Shown: positions 17,132-25,488, numbered from the stretch's first letter. The stretch is 47,377 bases of DNA from an uncultured Allobosea sp. (GCF_945956895.1 NZ_CAMFJF010000030.1:1-47377), one strand, 5' to 3'. The notes: a model not told the origin generated them from the sequence alone. Made by a program: numbers and translations.

Positions 17132-17794
17132 ATGAAATACGGCCTGCAGTTCCGCGATGTCTTCGCCGCCTGGGAATCGATCCTCGAAGGCGTCTGGATC
17201 ACGCTGCTGCTCTCGGGCCTCGCGATGGTCGGTGGCCTCGTCATCGGCATCGCCTGTGCCGCCGCCCGCGTCTATGGCCCCGCCTGGCTGCGCCGCATCG
17301 TCGGCACCTATGTCGAGGTGATCCGCAACACCCCGCTGCTCGTGCAGCTCTTCCTGATCTTCTTCGGCCTGCCGAGCTTCGGCGTCAGGCTCGACGGGCT
17401 CACAGCCGCGATCATCGCGCTGGTCATCAATCTCGGCGCCTACACCACCGAGATCGTCCGCGCCGGGCTGGAGGCCGTGCCGAAGGCGCAGGTCGAGGCC
17501 GGCCACTCGCTTGGCCTCTCCGGCCTGCAGGTCTTCCGCTATGTCGTGATGTTCCCGGCGCTGAAGGCGATGTTCCCGGCGCTCGCCAGCCAGTTCGTGC
17601 TGCTGATGCTGGCGACCAGTGTCGTCTCGCAGATCTCGGTCGAGGACCTGTTCCACGCGGCCTCGATCGTGCAGTCGCGCACCTTCCGCGATTTCGAGGT
17701 CTACACCGTCATCGGCGTGCTCTATCTCGGGCTCGCCTTCGCCTTCCGCGGCCTGTTCGCGGGCCTCTATTACTGGGCGTTCGTCAGGCGATGA
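17132..17794 (+). CDS. amino-acid ABC transporter permease (HisM/GlnP type), first
   Basis: A 220-residue permease with the His/Glu/Gln/Arg membrane-component pattern: an N-terminal helix (ILEGVWITLLLSGLAMVGGL), the stretch YVEVIRNTPLLVQLFLIFFG, and the EAA loop EAVPKAQVEAGHSLGLSGLQ. It transports polar amino acids or related zwitterions into the cytoplasm together with the next gene. The stop overlaps the next start by 4 bases (ATGA), showing tight coupling. It is the first gene of the rightward operon, 141 bases from the IclR start. Upstream GGCGGCAGG is a modest ribosome binding site. Confidence 0.92.
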   Translation: MKYGLQFRDVFAAWESILEGVWITLLLSGLAMVGGLVIGIACAAARVYGPAWLRRIVGTYVEVIRNTPLLVQLFLIFFGLPSFGVRLDGLTAAIIALVINLGAYTTEIVRAGLEAVPKAQVEAGHSLGLSGLQVFRYVVMFPALKAMFPALASQFVLLMLATSVVSQISVEDLFHAASIVQSRTFRDFEVYTVIGVLYLGLAFAFRGLFAGLYYWAFVRR

Positions 17795-18441
17795 TCCGCG
17801 AATTCGGCCTCATCGATGTGATGTACCTGATCGCGGCGGCGCGCTGGACGCTGGCGCTGACCGCGACCGCCTTCGTTGGGGCATCGCTGATCGGCATCGT
17901 CATCGCCATCGCCCGCATCCTGCCCTTCGCGCCGCTGCGCTGGCTTGCCGCCGCCTATATCCACATCGTCCAGGGCACGCCGCTGCTGGTCTGGCTGTTC
18001 GTGATCTTCTTCGGCCTGCCGCTCGCCGGCATCTCGGTCAATCCGTGGATCGCGGCGGCCACGGCCTTCTCGGTCTATGGCAGCGCCTTCCTCGGCGAGA
18101 TCTGGCGCGGCGCGCTGGTCTCGATCGCGAAAACCCAATGGGAGGCCGGTGCCTCGCTCGGCCTCTCGCTCGGAGAGCAGTTGCGCTACGTCATCGTGCC
18201 GCAATCGATCCGGGTCGCGATCCCGCCAACGGTCGGCTTCCTGGTCCAGCTCATCAAGAACACCTCGCTTGCCGCGGTGATCGGCTTCGTCGAGTTGACG
18301 CGCGAGGGCCAGCTCACGGCGGCCGGCACCTACAAGCCCTTCGCCGTCTACATCACCGTCGCCGCGATCTATTTCGCGATGTGCTTCCCCCTCTCGCAAT
18401 GGAGCCGCTCGATTGAGCGGAAGCTCGATGTCGCTCGTTGA
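17791..18441 (+). CDS. amino-acid ABC transporter permease (HisQ/GlnP type), second
   Basis: A 216-residue partner permease with the same architecture: YIHIVQGTPLLVWLFVIFFG after helix 2, an EAA loop reading SIAKTQWEAGASLGLSLGEQ, and a closing helix (VYITVAAIYFAMCFPLSQW). It forms a heterodimer with the preceding permease. Its start overlaps the upstream gene by 4 bases, and its last 14 bases overlap the ATPase gene. Two different permeases rather than one homodimeric permease is the pattern of histidine/octopine and ectoine (EhuC/EhuD) importers. Confidence 0.92.
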   Translation: MIREFGLIDVMYLIAAARWTLALTATAFVGASLIGIVIAIARILPFAPLRWLAAAYIHIVQGTPLLVWLFVIFFGLPLAGISVNPWIAAATAFSVYGSAFLGEIWRGALVSIAKTQWEAGASLGLSLGEQLRYVIVPQSIRVAIPPTVGFLVQLIKNTSLAAVIGFVELTREGQLTAAGTYKPFAVYITVAAIYFAMCFPLSQWSRSIERKLDVAR

Positions 18442-19159
18442 AATCCACGGGATCAACAAGAGCTACGGCTCGGTCCAGGTGCTGAAGGACGTCTCGCTCG
18501 ATATCGCCAAGGGTGAGGTCGTCGCCGTGATCGGCCGCTCCGGCTCGGGCAAGAGCACGATGCTGCGCTGCATCAACGGGCTGGAGCCGGTGCAGGCTGG
18601 CGTCATCCGCGTCGACGGCACGCAGGTCAACGACCCCGCGACCAACCTGCGCAAATTGCGTCAGGAGGTCGGCATCGTCTTCCAGAGCTTCAACCTGTTC
18701 CCGCATCTCTCGGTCTGCGACAACATCACGCTCGCCCCGCGCGTCGTGAAGAAGCAGGCGCCGCAGGCTGCCCGCGAGGTGGCCCGCGAGGTGCTCGCCC
18801 GCGTCGGCCTCGAGGACAAGCTCGACGCCTATCCCTCGCAGCTCTCCGGCGGCCAGCAGCAGCGCGTTGCCATCGCCCGCTCGCTCGCCATGCGGCCGAA
18901 GCTGATGCTGTTCGACGAGGTCACCTCGGCGCTCGATCCGGAACTGACCGGCGAGGTGCTCAAGGTTCTCGAATCCGTCGCGAAGGAAGGCATGACCATG
19001 ATCCTGGTGACGCATGAGATGGGTTTCGCCCGCCGCTTCGGCTCGCGCGTTGTCTTCATGCATGAGGGCCGCATCCACGAGCAGGGGCCGGCCGCAGCCG
19101 TGCTGGCCGAGCCGAAGACGCCGGAACTCCAGACCTTCCTCAGCGCGGTGCTGCACTGA
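18428..19159 (+). CDS. amino-acid ABC transporter ATP-binding protein
   Basis: A 243-residue ATPase of the polar amino-acid uptake family. Walker A is IGRSGSGKSTMLRCINGLE, the Q-loop is FQSFNLFPHLSV, the signature is LSGGQQQRVAIARSLA, Walker B is LMLFDEVTSALDPEL, and the switch His is in LVTHEMGFAR. All are intact. The ATG at 18428, inside the end of the permease gene, has GGAA ahead of it and matches family starts; an in-frame TTG lies 15 bases further up. It energises the two permeases just upstream. Confidence 0.95.
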   Translation: MSLVEIHGINKSYGSVQVLKDVSLDIAKGEVVAVIGRSGSGKSTMLRCINGLEPVQAGVIRVDGTQVNDPATNLRKLRQEVGIVFQSFNLFPHLSVCDNITLAPRVVKKQAPQAAREVAREVLARVGLEDKLDAYPSQLSGGQQQRVAIARSLAMRPKLMLFDEVTSALDPELTGEVLKVLESVAKEGMTMILVTHEMGFARRFGSRVVFMHEGRIHEQGPAAAVLAEPKTPELQTFLSAVLH

Positions 19160-19198
19160 GGCTGAATGCCAACAACATCAACGAGGGGAGAAAAGACG

Positions 19199-19981
19199 AT
19201 GCGTTCACTGTTCGCAGGTTTAGCCGCCCTGGCCATCGCTGCCTTCGGCACCGCCGAGGCCAAGGCCGACAAGCTTCAGGATATCCTGTCCAAGGGCGTC
19301 GTCCGCATCGGCGTGCCGCTCGATGCACCGCCCTTCGGCTCGCAGGACAAGGATCGCAAGGCGATCGGCTTCGATATCGAGATGGCCGAGATGGTCGCCA
19401 AGGGCCTCGGCGTGAAGCTGGAGATGCAGCAGATCACCGGTGCTAACCGCATCCCGTTCCTGATGACCGACAAGGTCGACATCGTCATCTCGGTGATGGG
19501 CCTGACGCCCGAACGCGCCAAGCAGATCCAGTTCACCGCGCCCTATGCCAACACCTTCCTCGCGGTTTACGGCGCGAAGAGCTCGACGGTGTCGAGCCCG
19601 GAGACGATCGGCTCGGCCCGCGTCGCCGCCGCCAAGGGCACGACGCAGGAGCTTGCGATCTCGGCCGCCGCGCCGAAGGCGAGCCTGATGCGCACCGAGG
19701 ACGATGCGACGGCGGCAGCGGCCTACATCACCGGCCAGGCCGATCTCCTCGCCACCAACTCGATCGTGGCGCAGGCGCTCGCCAAGCAGAACCCGAGCAA
19801 GGAATTCGAGCGCAAGTTCGTCATCCGTCGCAGCCCGGCCCATATGGGCGTGCAGATGGACCAGCATAACCTCGTGCGCTGGCTCGACGGCTTCATCTTC
19901 TTCAATTCCATGAACGGCGAGCTCGACCGGCTGCACCGCAAGTACCTGGACATGCCGATGGACCCGCTGCCGACGCTGTGA
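19199..19981 (+). CDS. amino-acid ABC transporter substrate-binding protein (family 3)
   Basis: A 260-residue periplasmic binding protein with a Sec signal (MRSLFAGLAALAIAAFGTAEAKA). The SBP_bac_3 fold is shown by VVRIGVPLDAPPFGSQD, AIGFDIEMAEMVAKGLGVKL and DIVISVMGLTPERAKQIQFT. The ligand Arg of amino-acid binders is the one in TPERAKQ, and the Asp expected later falls in the TTQELAISAA-to-EDDATAAAAY part, where the usual alpha-amino/carboxylate contacts lie. The ATG at 19199 follows GAGGGGAG. It gives the operon its specificity. The downstream deacylase and dehydratase suggest an N-acylated or modified amino acid, in the manner of ectoine uptake, though an exact ligand cannot be read off. 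Confidence 0.92.
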   Translation: MRSLFAGLAALAIAAFGTAEAKADKLQDILSKGVVRIGVPLDAPPFGSQDKDRKAIGFDIEMAEMVAKGLGVKLEMQQITGANRIPFLMTDKVDIVISVMGLTPERAKQIQFTAPYANTFLAVYGAKSSTVSSPETIGSARVAAAKGTTQELAISAAAPKASLMRTEDDATAAAAYITGQADLLATNSIVAQALAKQNPSKEFERKFVIRRSPAHMGVQMDQHNLVRWLDGFIFFNSMNGELDRLHRKYLDMPMDPLPTL

Positions 19982-20014
19982 GGCGACGGCACGCACTAGC
20001 CTTCCCGAACGAAA

Positions 20015-20175
20015 CGCGGGGAACCCCTCTCCTGTAAGGAGAGGGGCAGGGGTGAGGTGTCGGCCCCCGGACCAGTTCGCCATGTCCTCACCGCAGCAAC
20101 GGTCAGGTCACCGCTACAGTGTCCAACGGCCGACCCCTCACCCTGCCCTCTCCCTCCGGGAGAGGGTTCCCCGCG
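20015..20175. repeat. long imperfect inverted repeat between binding protein and deacylase
   Basis: The left arm (20015-20064) starts CGCGGGGAACCCCTCTCCTG and ends AGGTGTCGGCC. The right arm (20128-20175) begins GGCCGACCCCTCACC and ends GGTTCCCCGCG. Each arm also carries a small internal hairpin (CCTCTCC/GGAGAGG). It lies inside the operon, so it may make a processed or protected message end and adjust the ratio of transporter to enzyme expression. Similar GGAGAGGG palindromes are widespread mobile-like repeats in proteobacteria. Confidence 0.65.
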
Positions 20176-20216
20176 GTTCGTCCTGCAACCAAGCGCCTGA
20201 CGTTACCGAGCCCGCC

Positions 20217-21257
20217 ATGACCACCACCACTCGCCCCAAGCCGACTCCGCGTCCGTCCAGCGCCTTCCTCACCGTCGATCTCGACCGCGAGGGCAAGCAG
20301 ACCGGCTTCCTGATGATCCCGCATTCGCCGCATGACGATGCCTGGGGCGCGACCCGCGTGCCGATCGCCGTGATCAAGAACGGCACCGGCCCGACCGTGA
20401 TCCTGGAAGGCGGCAACCATGGCGACGAATACGAGGGGCCGATCACGATCTGCGACCTGATCCGCGATCTCGATCCTGGTCGCGTTCAGGGCCGGCTCAT
20501 CCTGATGCCGGCGAACAATGTTCATGCCGTCATGGCCGGTCAGCGCACCTCGCCGGTTGATGGGCTGAACTTCAACCGCACCTTTCCGGGCGATCCGCGC
20601 GGCACCATCACCCAGCAGATCTCGGCCTTCGTCAGCGACCATATCCTGCCGGTCGGCGACGCCTTCCTCGACCTGCATTCCGGCGGCTCCTCGCTCGACA
20701 TCATCCCGAGCGCCATCGTCGAGCCGACCGATGATCCAGCCCTGCACAAGCGCAATGTCGCCGCCGTCCAGGCCTTCGATGCGCCGATGACCGTGGTCAT
20801 CAGCAATCTCGGCGAGCCGCGCACCGCCACCGCCGCCGCCTGCCGGGCCGGACTCGTCACGGTCGGCACGGAGATGGCCGGAGCCGGCACGGTCTCGCTC
20901 GAGGCGCTCTCGGTCTGCCGGCGCGGCGTCGCCAACGTGCTCGACCATCTCGGCGTCGTCGTCCGCGAGAAACCCGAGCCCAGGCGTGGCGAGGGCCAGA
21001 TCCTCGAACTGCCCGGCATCTCGGCTTATGTCTATGCGACGGCGGACGGCATCTTCGAGCCCTTCCATGCCAACGGCACCAAGGTCAGCGCCGGCGAGCC
21101 GGCTGGTCGCATCCATTGCACCTGGGACCCGACGCGCCCGCCCGAGACGCTGCATTATGCCGCCGACGGCATCCTCTATGGCCGGCGCCAGCCGGGCCGG
21201 GTGAAGCCGGGCAATTGCTGCCTGATCGTGGCGGCGCCCTATCGCGGAACCCTGTGA
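20217..21257 (+). CDS. succinylglutamate desuccinylase/aspartoacylase family deacylase (DoeB/EutE-like)
   Basis: A 346-residue zinc carboxypeptidase-fold (M14-like) amidohydrolase that should remove an acyl group from an N-acyl amino acid. Zinc ligands are expected in EGGNHGDEYEGP (His68, Glu71) and in FLDLHSGGSS. Other family landmarks are GLNFNRTFPGDPRGT and GTEMAGAGTVSLEAL. The closest characterised type by pattern is N-acetyl-diaminobutyrate deacetylase of ectoine breakdown (DoeB/EutE), which shares the HGDEYEGP and TSPVDGLNFNRTFPG-type stretches. The start at 20217 was chosen as the first plausible ATG past the long inverted repeat. It lies between the ABC importer and a PLP dehydratase, with a one-base overlap to the latter. 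The acyl substrate is inferred, not shown. Confidence 0.85.
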   Translation: MTTTTRPKPTPRPSSAFLTVDLDREGKQTGFLMIPHSPHDDAWGATRVPIAVIKNGTGPTVILEGGNHGDEYEGPITICDLIRDLDPGRVQGRLILMPANNVHAVMAGQRTSPVDGLNFNRTFPGDPRGTITQQISAFVSDHILPVGDAFLDLHSGGSSLDIIPSAIVEPTDDPALHKRNVAAVQAFDAPMTVVISNLGEPRTATAAACRAGLVTVGTEMAGAGTVSLEALSVCRRGVANVLDHLGVVVREKPEPRRGEGQILELPGISAYVYATADGIFEPFHANGTKVSAGEPAGRIHCTWDPTRPPETLHYAADGILYGRRQPGRVKPGNCCLIVAAPYRGTL

Positions 21258-22201
21258 TGATCGCGCTCGATGATATCCGTGCCGCGCGCCAGCGGATCGC
21301 GCCCTATATCCGGAAAACCCCGACGCTGCCCTATGCGAAGACGCGCGGCAGCGATTTCGGCGGCAACGTCACGCTGAAGCTGGAACTGCTGCAGGCGGCC
21401 GGCTCCTTCAAGGCGCGCGGCGCGATGAACCGCCTCCTGACTCTGTCCAAGGACGAACTCGCACGCGGCGTCGTCACGGCGTCGGGCGGCAATCACGGCC
21501 TCGCCATCGCCCGCTCGGCCCATGTGCTGGGCGTGCCTGCGACGATTTTCCTGCCGTCCAACGCGGCGCCGGACAAGATCGCCAAGCTGCGTGACTGGGG
21601 TGCGGACGTGCATATCGTCGGCGCGATCTGGGATGATGCCAATGCCGCCGCGCTCGCTCGTTCCCGCGAAACCGGTGCGACCTATGCCCATCCCTTCAGC
21701 GATCCCGTTGTGGTGGCCGGGCAGGGCACGCTCGGCCTCGATATCCTCGACGACATGCCTGATGTCGACATCATCCTCGTCGCCATTGGCGGCGGCGGAT
21801 TGATCACCGGCCTCTCGACGGCGGTGAAGGCGCTGCGTCCGCAGACGCGGATCATCGGCATCGAGCCTGTAGGCTCGCCGACCCTGCACGCCTGCCTCGC
21901 GGCCGGGCGCCTCGTCGCGCTCGACAAGTTGGAAACCCGCGTCGCCACCATGTCCTGCCGCCAGACCGATCAGGCGATCTACGAGGCGACGGCGCGCAAT
22001 GTCGACGAGATCGTACTGATCACCGATGCCGAGATGGAAGCCGCGGCGAAGGCGCTCTGGTTCGAGTTCGGTATCGCGGCTGATCTGTCGGGCGCTGCGG
22101 CGTTGGCGGCGCTCCAGTCCGGGCGCGTGCCGCTATCCGGCGGCGAGAAAATCTGCGCGCTGGTCTGCGGCGCCGGCACCGATGGCTGCCTGCCGGTTTA
22201 G
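21257..22201 (+). CDS. threonine/serine dehydratase-like PLP enzyme (EutB/IlvA family)
   Basis: A 314-residue fold-type II PLP enzyme. The cofactor Lys is in AAGSFKARGAMNR (Lys52), followed by VTASGGNHGLAIARSA, and the phosphate loop is AIGGGGLITGLST. A late VCGAGTDG matches dehydratases. Length and order fit the short serine/threonine ammonia-lyases without an ACT regulatory domain, a group that includes hydroxyaspartate dehydratases and EutB of ectoine utilisation. It probably deaminates the amino acid freed by the preceding deacylase. Its ATG overlaps the deacylase TGA by one base. Its stop overlaps the stop of the convergent kinase gene by 4 bases (TTAG). Confidence 0.85.
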   Translation: MIALDDIRAARQRIAPYIRKTPTLPYAKTRGSDFGGNVTLKLELLQAAGSFKARGAMNRLLTLSKDELARGVVTASGGNHGLAIARSAHVLGVPATIFLPSNAAPDKIAKLRDWGADVHIVGAIWDDANAAALARSRETGATYAHPFSDPVVVAGQGTLGLDILDDMPDVDIILVAIGGGGLITGLSTAVKALRPQTRIIGIEPVGSPTLHACLAAGRLVALDKLETRVATMSCRQTDQAIYEATARNVDEIVLITDAEMEAAAKALWFEFGIAADLSGAAALAALQSGRVPLSGGEKICALVCGAGTDGCLPV

Positions 22202-23475
22202 GCCCGCGCCGCGTCGTTGAAGAAGCCGGGTGGTCCCATCTGCCCGCCTTTCAGCACGATATCGAGCCCATCGAGACGCTCGTCATCGGAATGGGCGCGG
22301 CAGAGCGGCGCGCCCGGCACGCAAGGCCCACGATAGGACAGGCCCCAGAGCGGCAGCGACCGGACCGCCATGGTCGAGGTATCGCCACCCGCGACGACGA
22401 GCCGGCCGAGGCGGGCCTCGGCGATGATCGCTGCCAGCAAGCCCCCGGTCGCTTCGGCGACGGCGCCTGAATCGGTCGGAGCGCCTTCCGGCTTCTCCGT
22501 CACCAGCATCACGTCGCCTCGAGCTAGACGAGACAGGGCAGCCGAGCGCAACTCCGCCGCAAAGCCCGCATTTGCCAATAACCGCCCGGCATCCACCGAC
22601 AGCATTGCGTAGCCTTGCGCCGCTTCGACCTGCGCGCGCGTCACCGGCGAGAGGCTGCCGACGAGAGCCAGGACGGGGCCGGTCTCGCGAGGTGTTGCAT
22701 CTGCGGCAGGCGCCGCAACGACCGCCTTGCCGTGCCCGGCCGCGAAAGCGCGGGCGACTGAGCTTGCTCCCACCGCGAGAATCGACCCGTTTTCCGACGA
22801 AGTCGCAAGCAACTCGCCAATCGCTGCGAGATCGGCTTCGGCCGCAACATCGAACAGGGCGGCAGCGCTTCCGCCCGGCAACGCGGCCCGTGCGACCGAG
22901 CCACCGGCATAGGCGCGATAATCGACCAGCCCGATATCCGCGAGTCCCTGCGCGGCGAGATGCCGGCGCAGATCGGCCTCGGCCATCGGCGTTACCGGGT
23001 GCCGGCTCATCGTCGGGTGGCGGTCGATGCGGTGGATCGTGCCGTCGCCGCCGGCCGCGAACAGGTTCCCGAAGAGGCAGAAACGCCCGAGATTGGGCTG
23101 GCCCCCGAGGATCGGCAGGAGCGGATTCGGAAAGAACGGCTTCAGCGCCGCAACCGCCGCGCCGATGCTGCCGATATGGGGAGCGCTGTCGAACGTCGAG
23201 CAGCACTTATAGTGCATCAGCCCGACGCCTTGCCCGGCGAAGAAGCGCCCGATCCCTGCCAGCTCCGTCGCGACCGCCTTCGGCGCCATGGCCCGGCTCG
23301 CACCGGCGATGCCGATCGCGTCGAGCGGGCCGGCTGCCGCAAGCTGCGCTTCGCTCGGCTCACGCAGAAAGAGCAGGGCGCGAAAACCGCGCTCCGCCAG
23401 CGTCGCCAGCGTATCGGTCGAGCCGGTGAAATCGTCGCCGTACCAGCCATAGAGGGGCATGCGTTTCGCGGTCAC
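22198..23475 (-). CDS. four-carbon acid sugar kinase (DUF1537 family, OiaK/OtnK-like)
   Basis: A 425-residue two-domain sugar-acid kinase. The N-terminal domain starts LYGWYGDDFTGSTDTLATLA, whose Asp-Asp segment binds the substrate in this family. The C-terminal nucleotide domain has LALVGSLSPVTRAQVEAA and LVVAGGDTSTMAVRSL. Characterised members phosphorylate threonate, erythronate, 3-oxo-tetronates or 3-oxo-isoapionate. Coupling to a RuBisCO-like protein 6 bases upstream points to the 3-oxo-isoapionate kinase (OiaK) group. The reading start is a GTG at 23475; an ATG 15 bases later gives a protein starting MPLYGWYGDD and is an equal candidate. It is the last gene of the leftward TRAP/RLP operon. 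The substrate is inferred only. Confidence 0.88.
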   Translation of the reverse strand: MTAKRMPLYGWYGDDFTGSTDTLATLAERGFRALLFLREPSEAQLAAAGPLDAIGIAGASRAMAPKAVATELAGIGRFFAGQGVGLMHYKCCSTFDSAPHIGSIGAAVAALKPFFPNPLLPILGGQPNLGRFCLFGNLFAAGGDGTIHRIDRHPTMSRHPVTPMAEADLRRHLAAQGLADIGLVDYRAYAGGSVARAALPGGSAAALFDVAAEADLAAIGELLATSSENGSILAVGASSVARAFAAGHGKAVVAAPAADATPRETGPVLALVGSLSPVTRAQVEAAQGYAMLSVDAGRLLANAGFAAELRSAALSRLARGDVMLVTEKPEGAPTDSGAVAEATGGLLAAIIAEARLGRLVVAGGDTSTMAVRSLPLWGLSYRGPCVPGAPLCRAHSDDERLDGLDIVLKGGQMGPPGFFNDAARA

Positions 23476-23481
23476 GGCGCG

Positions 23482-24756
23482 CTAACCCGCCTTGCCGCCG
23501 AAGGTGTCGAGCGCCTGCTGCAATTCGGGATGCGCGCGTGCTGCCTCGGCGATGGGCGTCCCCTCGGCCACGGCCGCCCATGCCTGCCGGATGCTGGCGA
23601 TGCCGGCCTTCGGCCCGCCGGGATGGGCAAGGATGCCGCCGCCGGCCATGAACAGCAGATCGTCATGGCCGATCGCGTCCCAGGTCGCCTGCGCCGTGCC
23701 GGCCCATTGCCCGGAGGAGAAGGCCGGCATCACCCGGTCGTCGGCCCCCTCCGTCAGCGGAGTGACGCAATCCCTGGCAGAGGTCACGACCTCCTCGTCC
23801 TCCTGCGCGAATTTCCCCTGCAGGCCATGGACATGCATATGATCGACGCCGGCCAGCCGCCACAGCACCTGATAGGCCTGGAAGCCGATGCCGAGCAGTG
23901 GATGGCGCGAAAAGGCGCCATAGCCGTTGCGGTGCCCGTGCAGGGCGAGATCGGTCGAGCGGCGTAAGGTTTCGACCGCGGAGAAACCGCACCAGTTCAG
24001 GCTCGCCATCACGCAGGAGCCACCTTCGCGCTGGACGAGATCGGCATGGCGGCGCATCGCGTCGGTCTCGTCGGTGATGTTGAAGGCGACCATGACGTGC
24101 TTGCCGGTCTTGTCCTGATGCCGGCGCACCGCCGCCATCACCGCCGGAATGCGCTCGGCCAGGGGCGCATGCACCGGATCGGCCGAGATCTCGTCATCCT
24201 TGATGAAGTCTAGTCCGGCCTCGCACAGGCTCGCGACGAGCTCGGCCGTCTGCGTGGCGCTCAAGCCCACATTCGGCTTGATGATCGAGCCGACGAGCGG
24301 GCCCTTCGCGGCTCCCGTCAGGCGCCGCGTGCCTGCGATGCCTTGCGCCGGCATCGGGAAATGCTGGCGATAGGACCAGGGCAGCGAAATGCTTTCGAGC
24401 CGCAAGCCCGTGACCTCGCCGAGATCGTAGAGATTGCCGGCGACGACGGCCGCCAGCGTCGCGAGATTGGCGCCGACATTGTCGACCGGGAAGGAGATCG
24501 TGATTCGCGCCCGCCGCCATGGCCCGCCGACGCCCTTCCGCGCCAGCCAGGCATTCGGCAGGCTGGGTTCGGTGACGGAACCCAGTTCCTCGATCCGTGT
24601 GACGACAGCCCGCGCCCGCTCGCGCAATTCGTCGGTCTCGCCGGCGACGCGCGCGAAGGTGCCGCAGGACTGCTCGCCCGCCATCACCTCCGCGACCTTG
24701 GCCGGGTCTAGCGGCGTTTCGATGAGGTACGTCGCTTCGAAGTGGTTATCGGTCAT
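23482..24756 (-). CDS. RuBisCO-like protein (type IV, OiaX/OiaT-like)
   Basis: A 424-residue RuBisCO large-chain homologue. Active-site elements kept include SIIKPNVGLS (Lys160, equivalent to Lys175), DFIKDDE (Lys186, Asp188, Glu189, the carbamate/Mg site), LHGHRNGYGAFSRHP (equivalent to the His294 region) and a loop-6 Lys in HVHGLQGKF. The carbamylatable Lys and metal ligands are present, so Mg-dependent enediolate chemistry is likely. It is not a CO2-fixing RuBisCO: no small subunit, phosphoribulokinase or other Calvin gene is nearby, and the neighbours are a sugar-acid kinase and a TRAP importer. Characterised relatives in this setting act on 3-oxo-isoapionate-4-phosphate (OiaX decarboxylase, OiaT hydrolase). 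Which of these, or a new reaction, applies cannot be decided from sequence. Confidence 0.88.
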   Translation of the reverse strand: MTDNHFEATYLIETPLDPAKVAEVMAGEQSCGTFARVAGETDELRERARAVVTRIEELGSVTEPSLPNAWLARKGVGGPWRRARITISFPVDNVGANLATLAAVVAGNLYDLGEVTGLRLESISLPWSYRQHFPMPAQGIAGTRRLTGAAKGPLVGSIIKPNVGLSATQTAELVASLCEAGLDFIKDDEISADPVHAPLAERIPAVMAAVRRHQDKTGKHVMVAFNITDETDAMRRHADLVQREGGSCVMASLNWCGFSAVETLRRSTDLALHGHRNGYGAFSRHPLLGIGFQAYQVLWRLAGVDHMHVHGLQGKFAQEDEEVVTSARDCVTPLTEGADDRVMPAFSSGQWAGTAQATWDAIGHDDLLFMAGGGILAHPGGPKAGIASIRQAWAAVAEGTPIAEAARAHPELQQALDTFGGKAG

Positions 24757-24774
24757 GCTCTTCGATCCATGGTC

Positions 24775-24898
24775 GTCATTGCGAGAAGCGAAGCGACGAA
24801 GCAATCCAGGGGGACGTAGAGCTCTGCCGCCCCTGGATTGCTTCGCGGAGCCTGTCCTTGGGCTTACCGAAGGCAAGACCCGAGGGCTCGCAATGACG
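24775..24898. repeat. palindromic intergenic repeat, family A (copy 2, expanded loop)
   Basis: This has the same outer arms GTCATTGCGAG and CTCGCAATGAC as copy 1. The inner arms are GAAGCAATCCAGG and CCTGGATTGCTTC, followed by a longer insert of about 40 bases before the closing arm. It sits within the leftward operon, between the VOC gene and the RuBisCO-like gene, where a stem could lower readthrough into the last two genes. Confidence 0.75.
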
Positions 24899-24914
24899 GA
24901 GGTGTCCTGCAGAT

Positions 24915-25469
24915 TCAGGCCGCTGCGGCAGCAAGCTTGCTCAAATCCGGGAAGGGCCGCACCGGGTCCTTGCCGTCCCAGGTCTCGGAGGCCTCGCGGA
25001 TCAGGCGGAACATCTCGCCCTTGGGACCGGCGACCTCCGAGAGTTCGATCACCGTGCCCGGATGGTAATGCGTGTCGAAATAGACGAAGCGGCCGCGCTC
25101 GCCGACCTCGCCTGACATCACCGGCTTGAAGCCCTCGGCGACGAGCCGCTCCAGATCGGCGTCATAGTCCGAGGTCCAGTAGGCGACATGCTGCAGGCCG
25201 GTCAGCCCCGCATCGGTGAAGTCCTTGTACATGGACGGCACGGCATTGCGGCACTGGATCAGCTCGATCTGGAGCGGGCCGGAATTGGCCAGTGCCACCG
25301 AGTTGTGCGGCTCGTAGGCTTCGCCCTTGTAGCGGTAGTTCTTGATCGGAACTTTCGGGTTGTAGAAGAACGGCCCGACGCCCAGCACGCGGCTCCAGTA
25401 GTCCATCGCCGCCTCGATATCCGGGACGACATAGCCGGCCTGACGGATCTGGCCAAAGAAGCGGCTCAT
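24915..25469 (-). CDS. VOC (glyoxalase/epimerase fold) protein
   Basis: A 184-residue two-module VOC metalloprotein. Metal-ligand positions appear as Gln in IRQAGYVVPD (most relatives have His), Glu in LQIELIQ, His in GLQHVAYW and Glu in GTVIELSE. That is a Q-E-H-E set, like some epimerases and lyases of the superfamily. Between the modules lies YPNPKV-like variable sequence with NYRYKGEAYEPHNS. It is the third gene of the operon, after the TRAP permease and before the RuBisCO-like protein. It could isomerise or epimerise the imported sugar acid before phosphorylation, or rearrange a keto intermediate. The reaction is unknown. Confidence 0.8.
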   Translation of the reverse strand: MSRFFGQIRQAGYVVPDIEAAMDYWSRVLGVGPFFYNPKVPIKNYRYKGEAYEPHNSVALANSGPLQIELIQCRNAVPSMYKDFTDAGLTGLQHVAYWTSDYDADLERLVAEGFKPVMSGEVGERGRFVYFDTHYHPGTVIELSEVAGPKGEMFRLIREASETWDGKDPVRPFPDLSKLAAAAA

Positions 25470-25488
25470 GGGCGTTGCTTTCTGAAAA

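Noticed and set aside
23482..24756. True CO2-fixing RuBisCO large subunit
   Set aside because: There is no small subunit, CbbX, phosphoribulokinase or other Calvin-cycle gene, the neighbours form a sugar-acid catabolic operon, and the sequence departs from form I-III in spacing, so it is treated as a RuBisCO-like protein.
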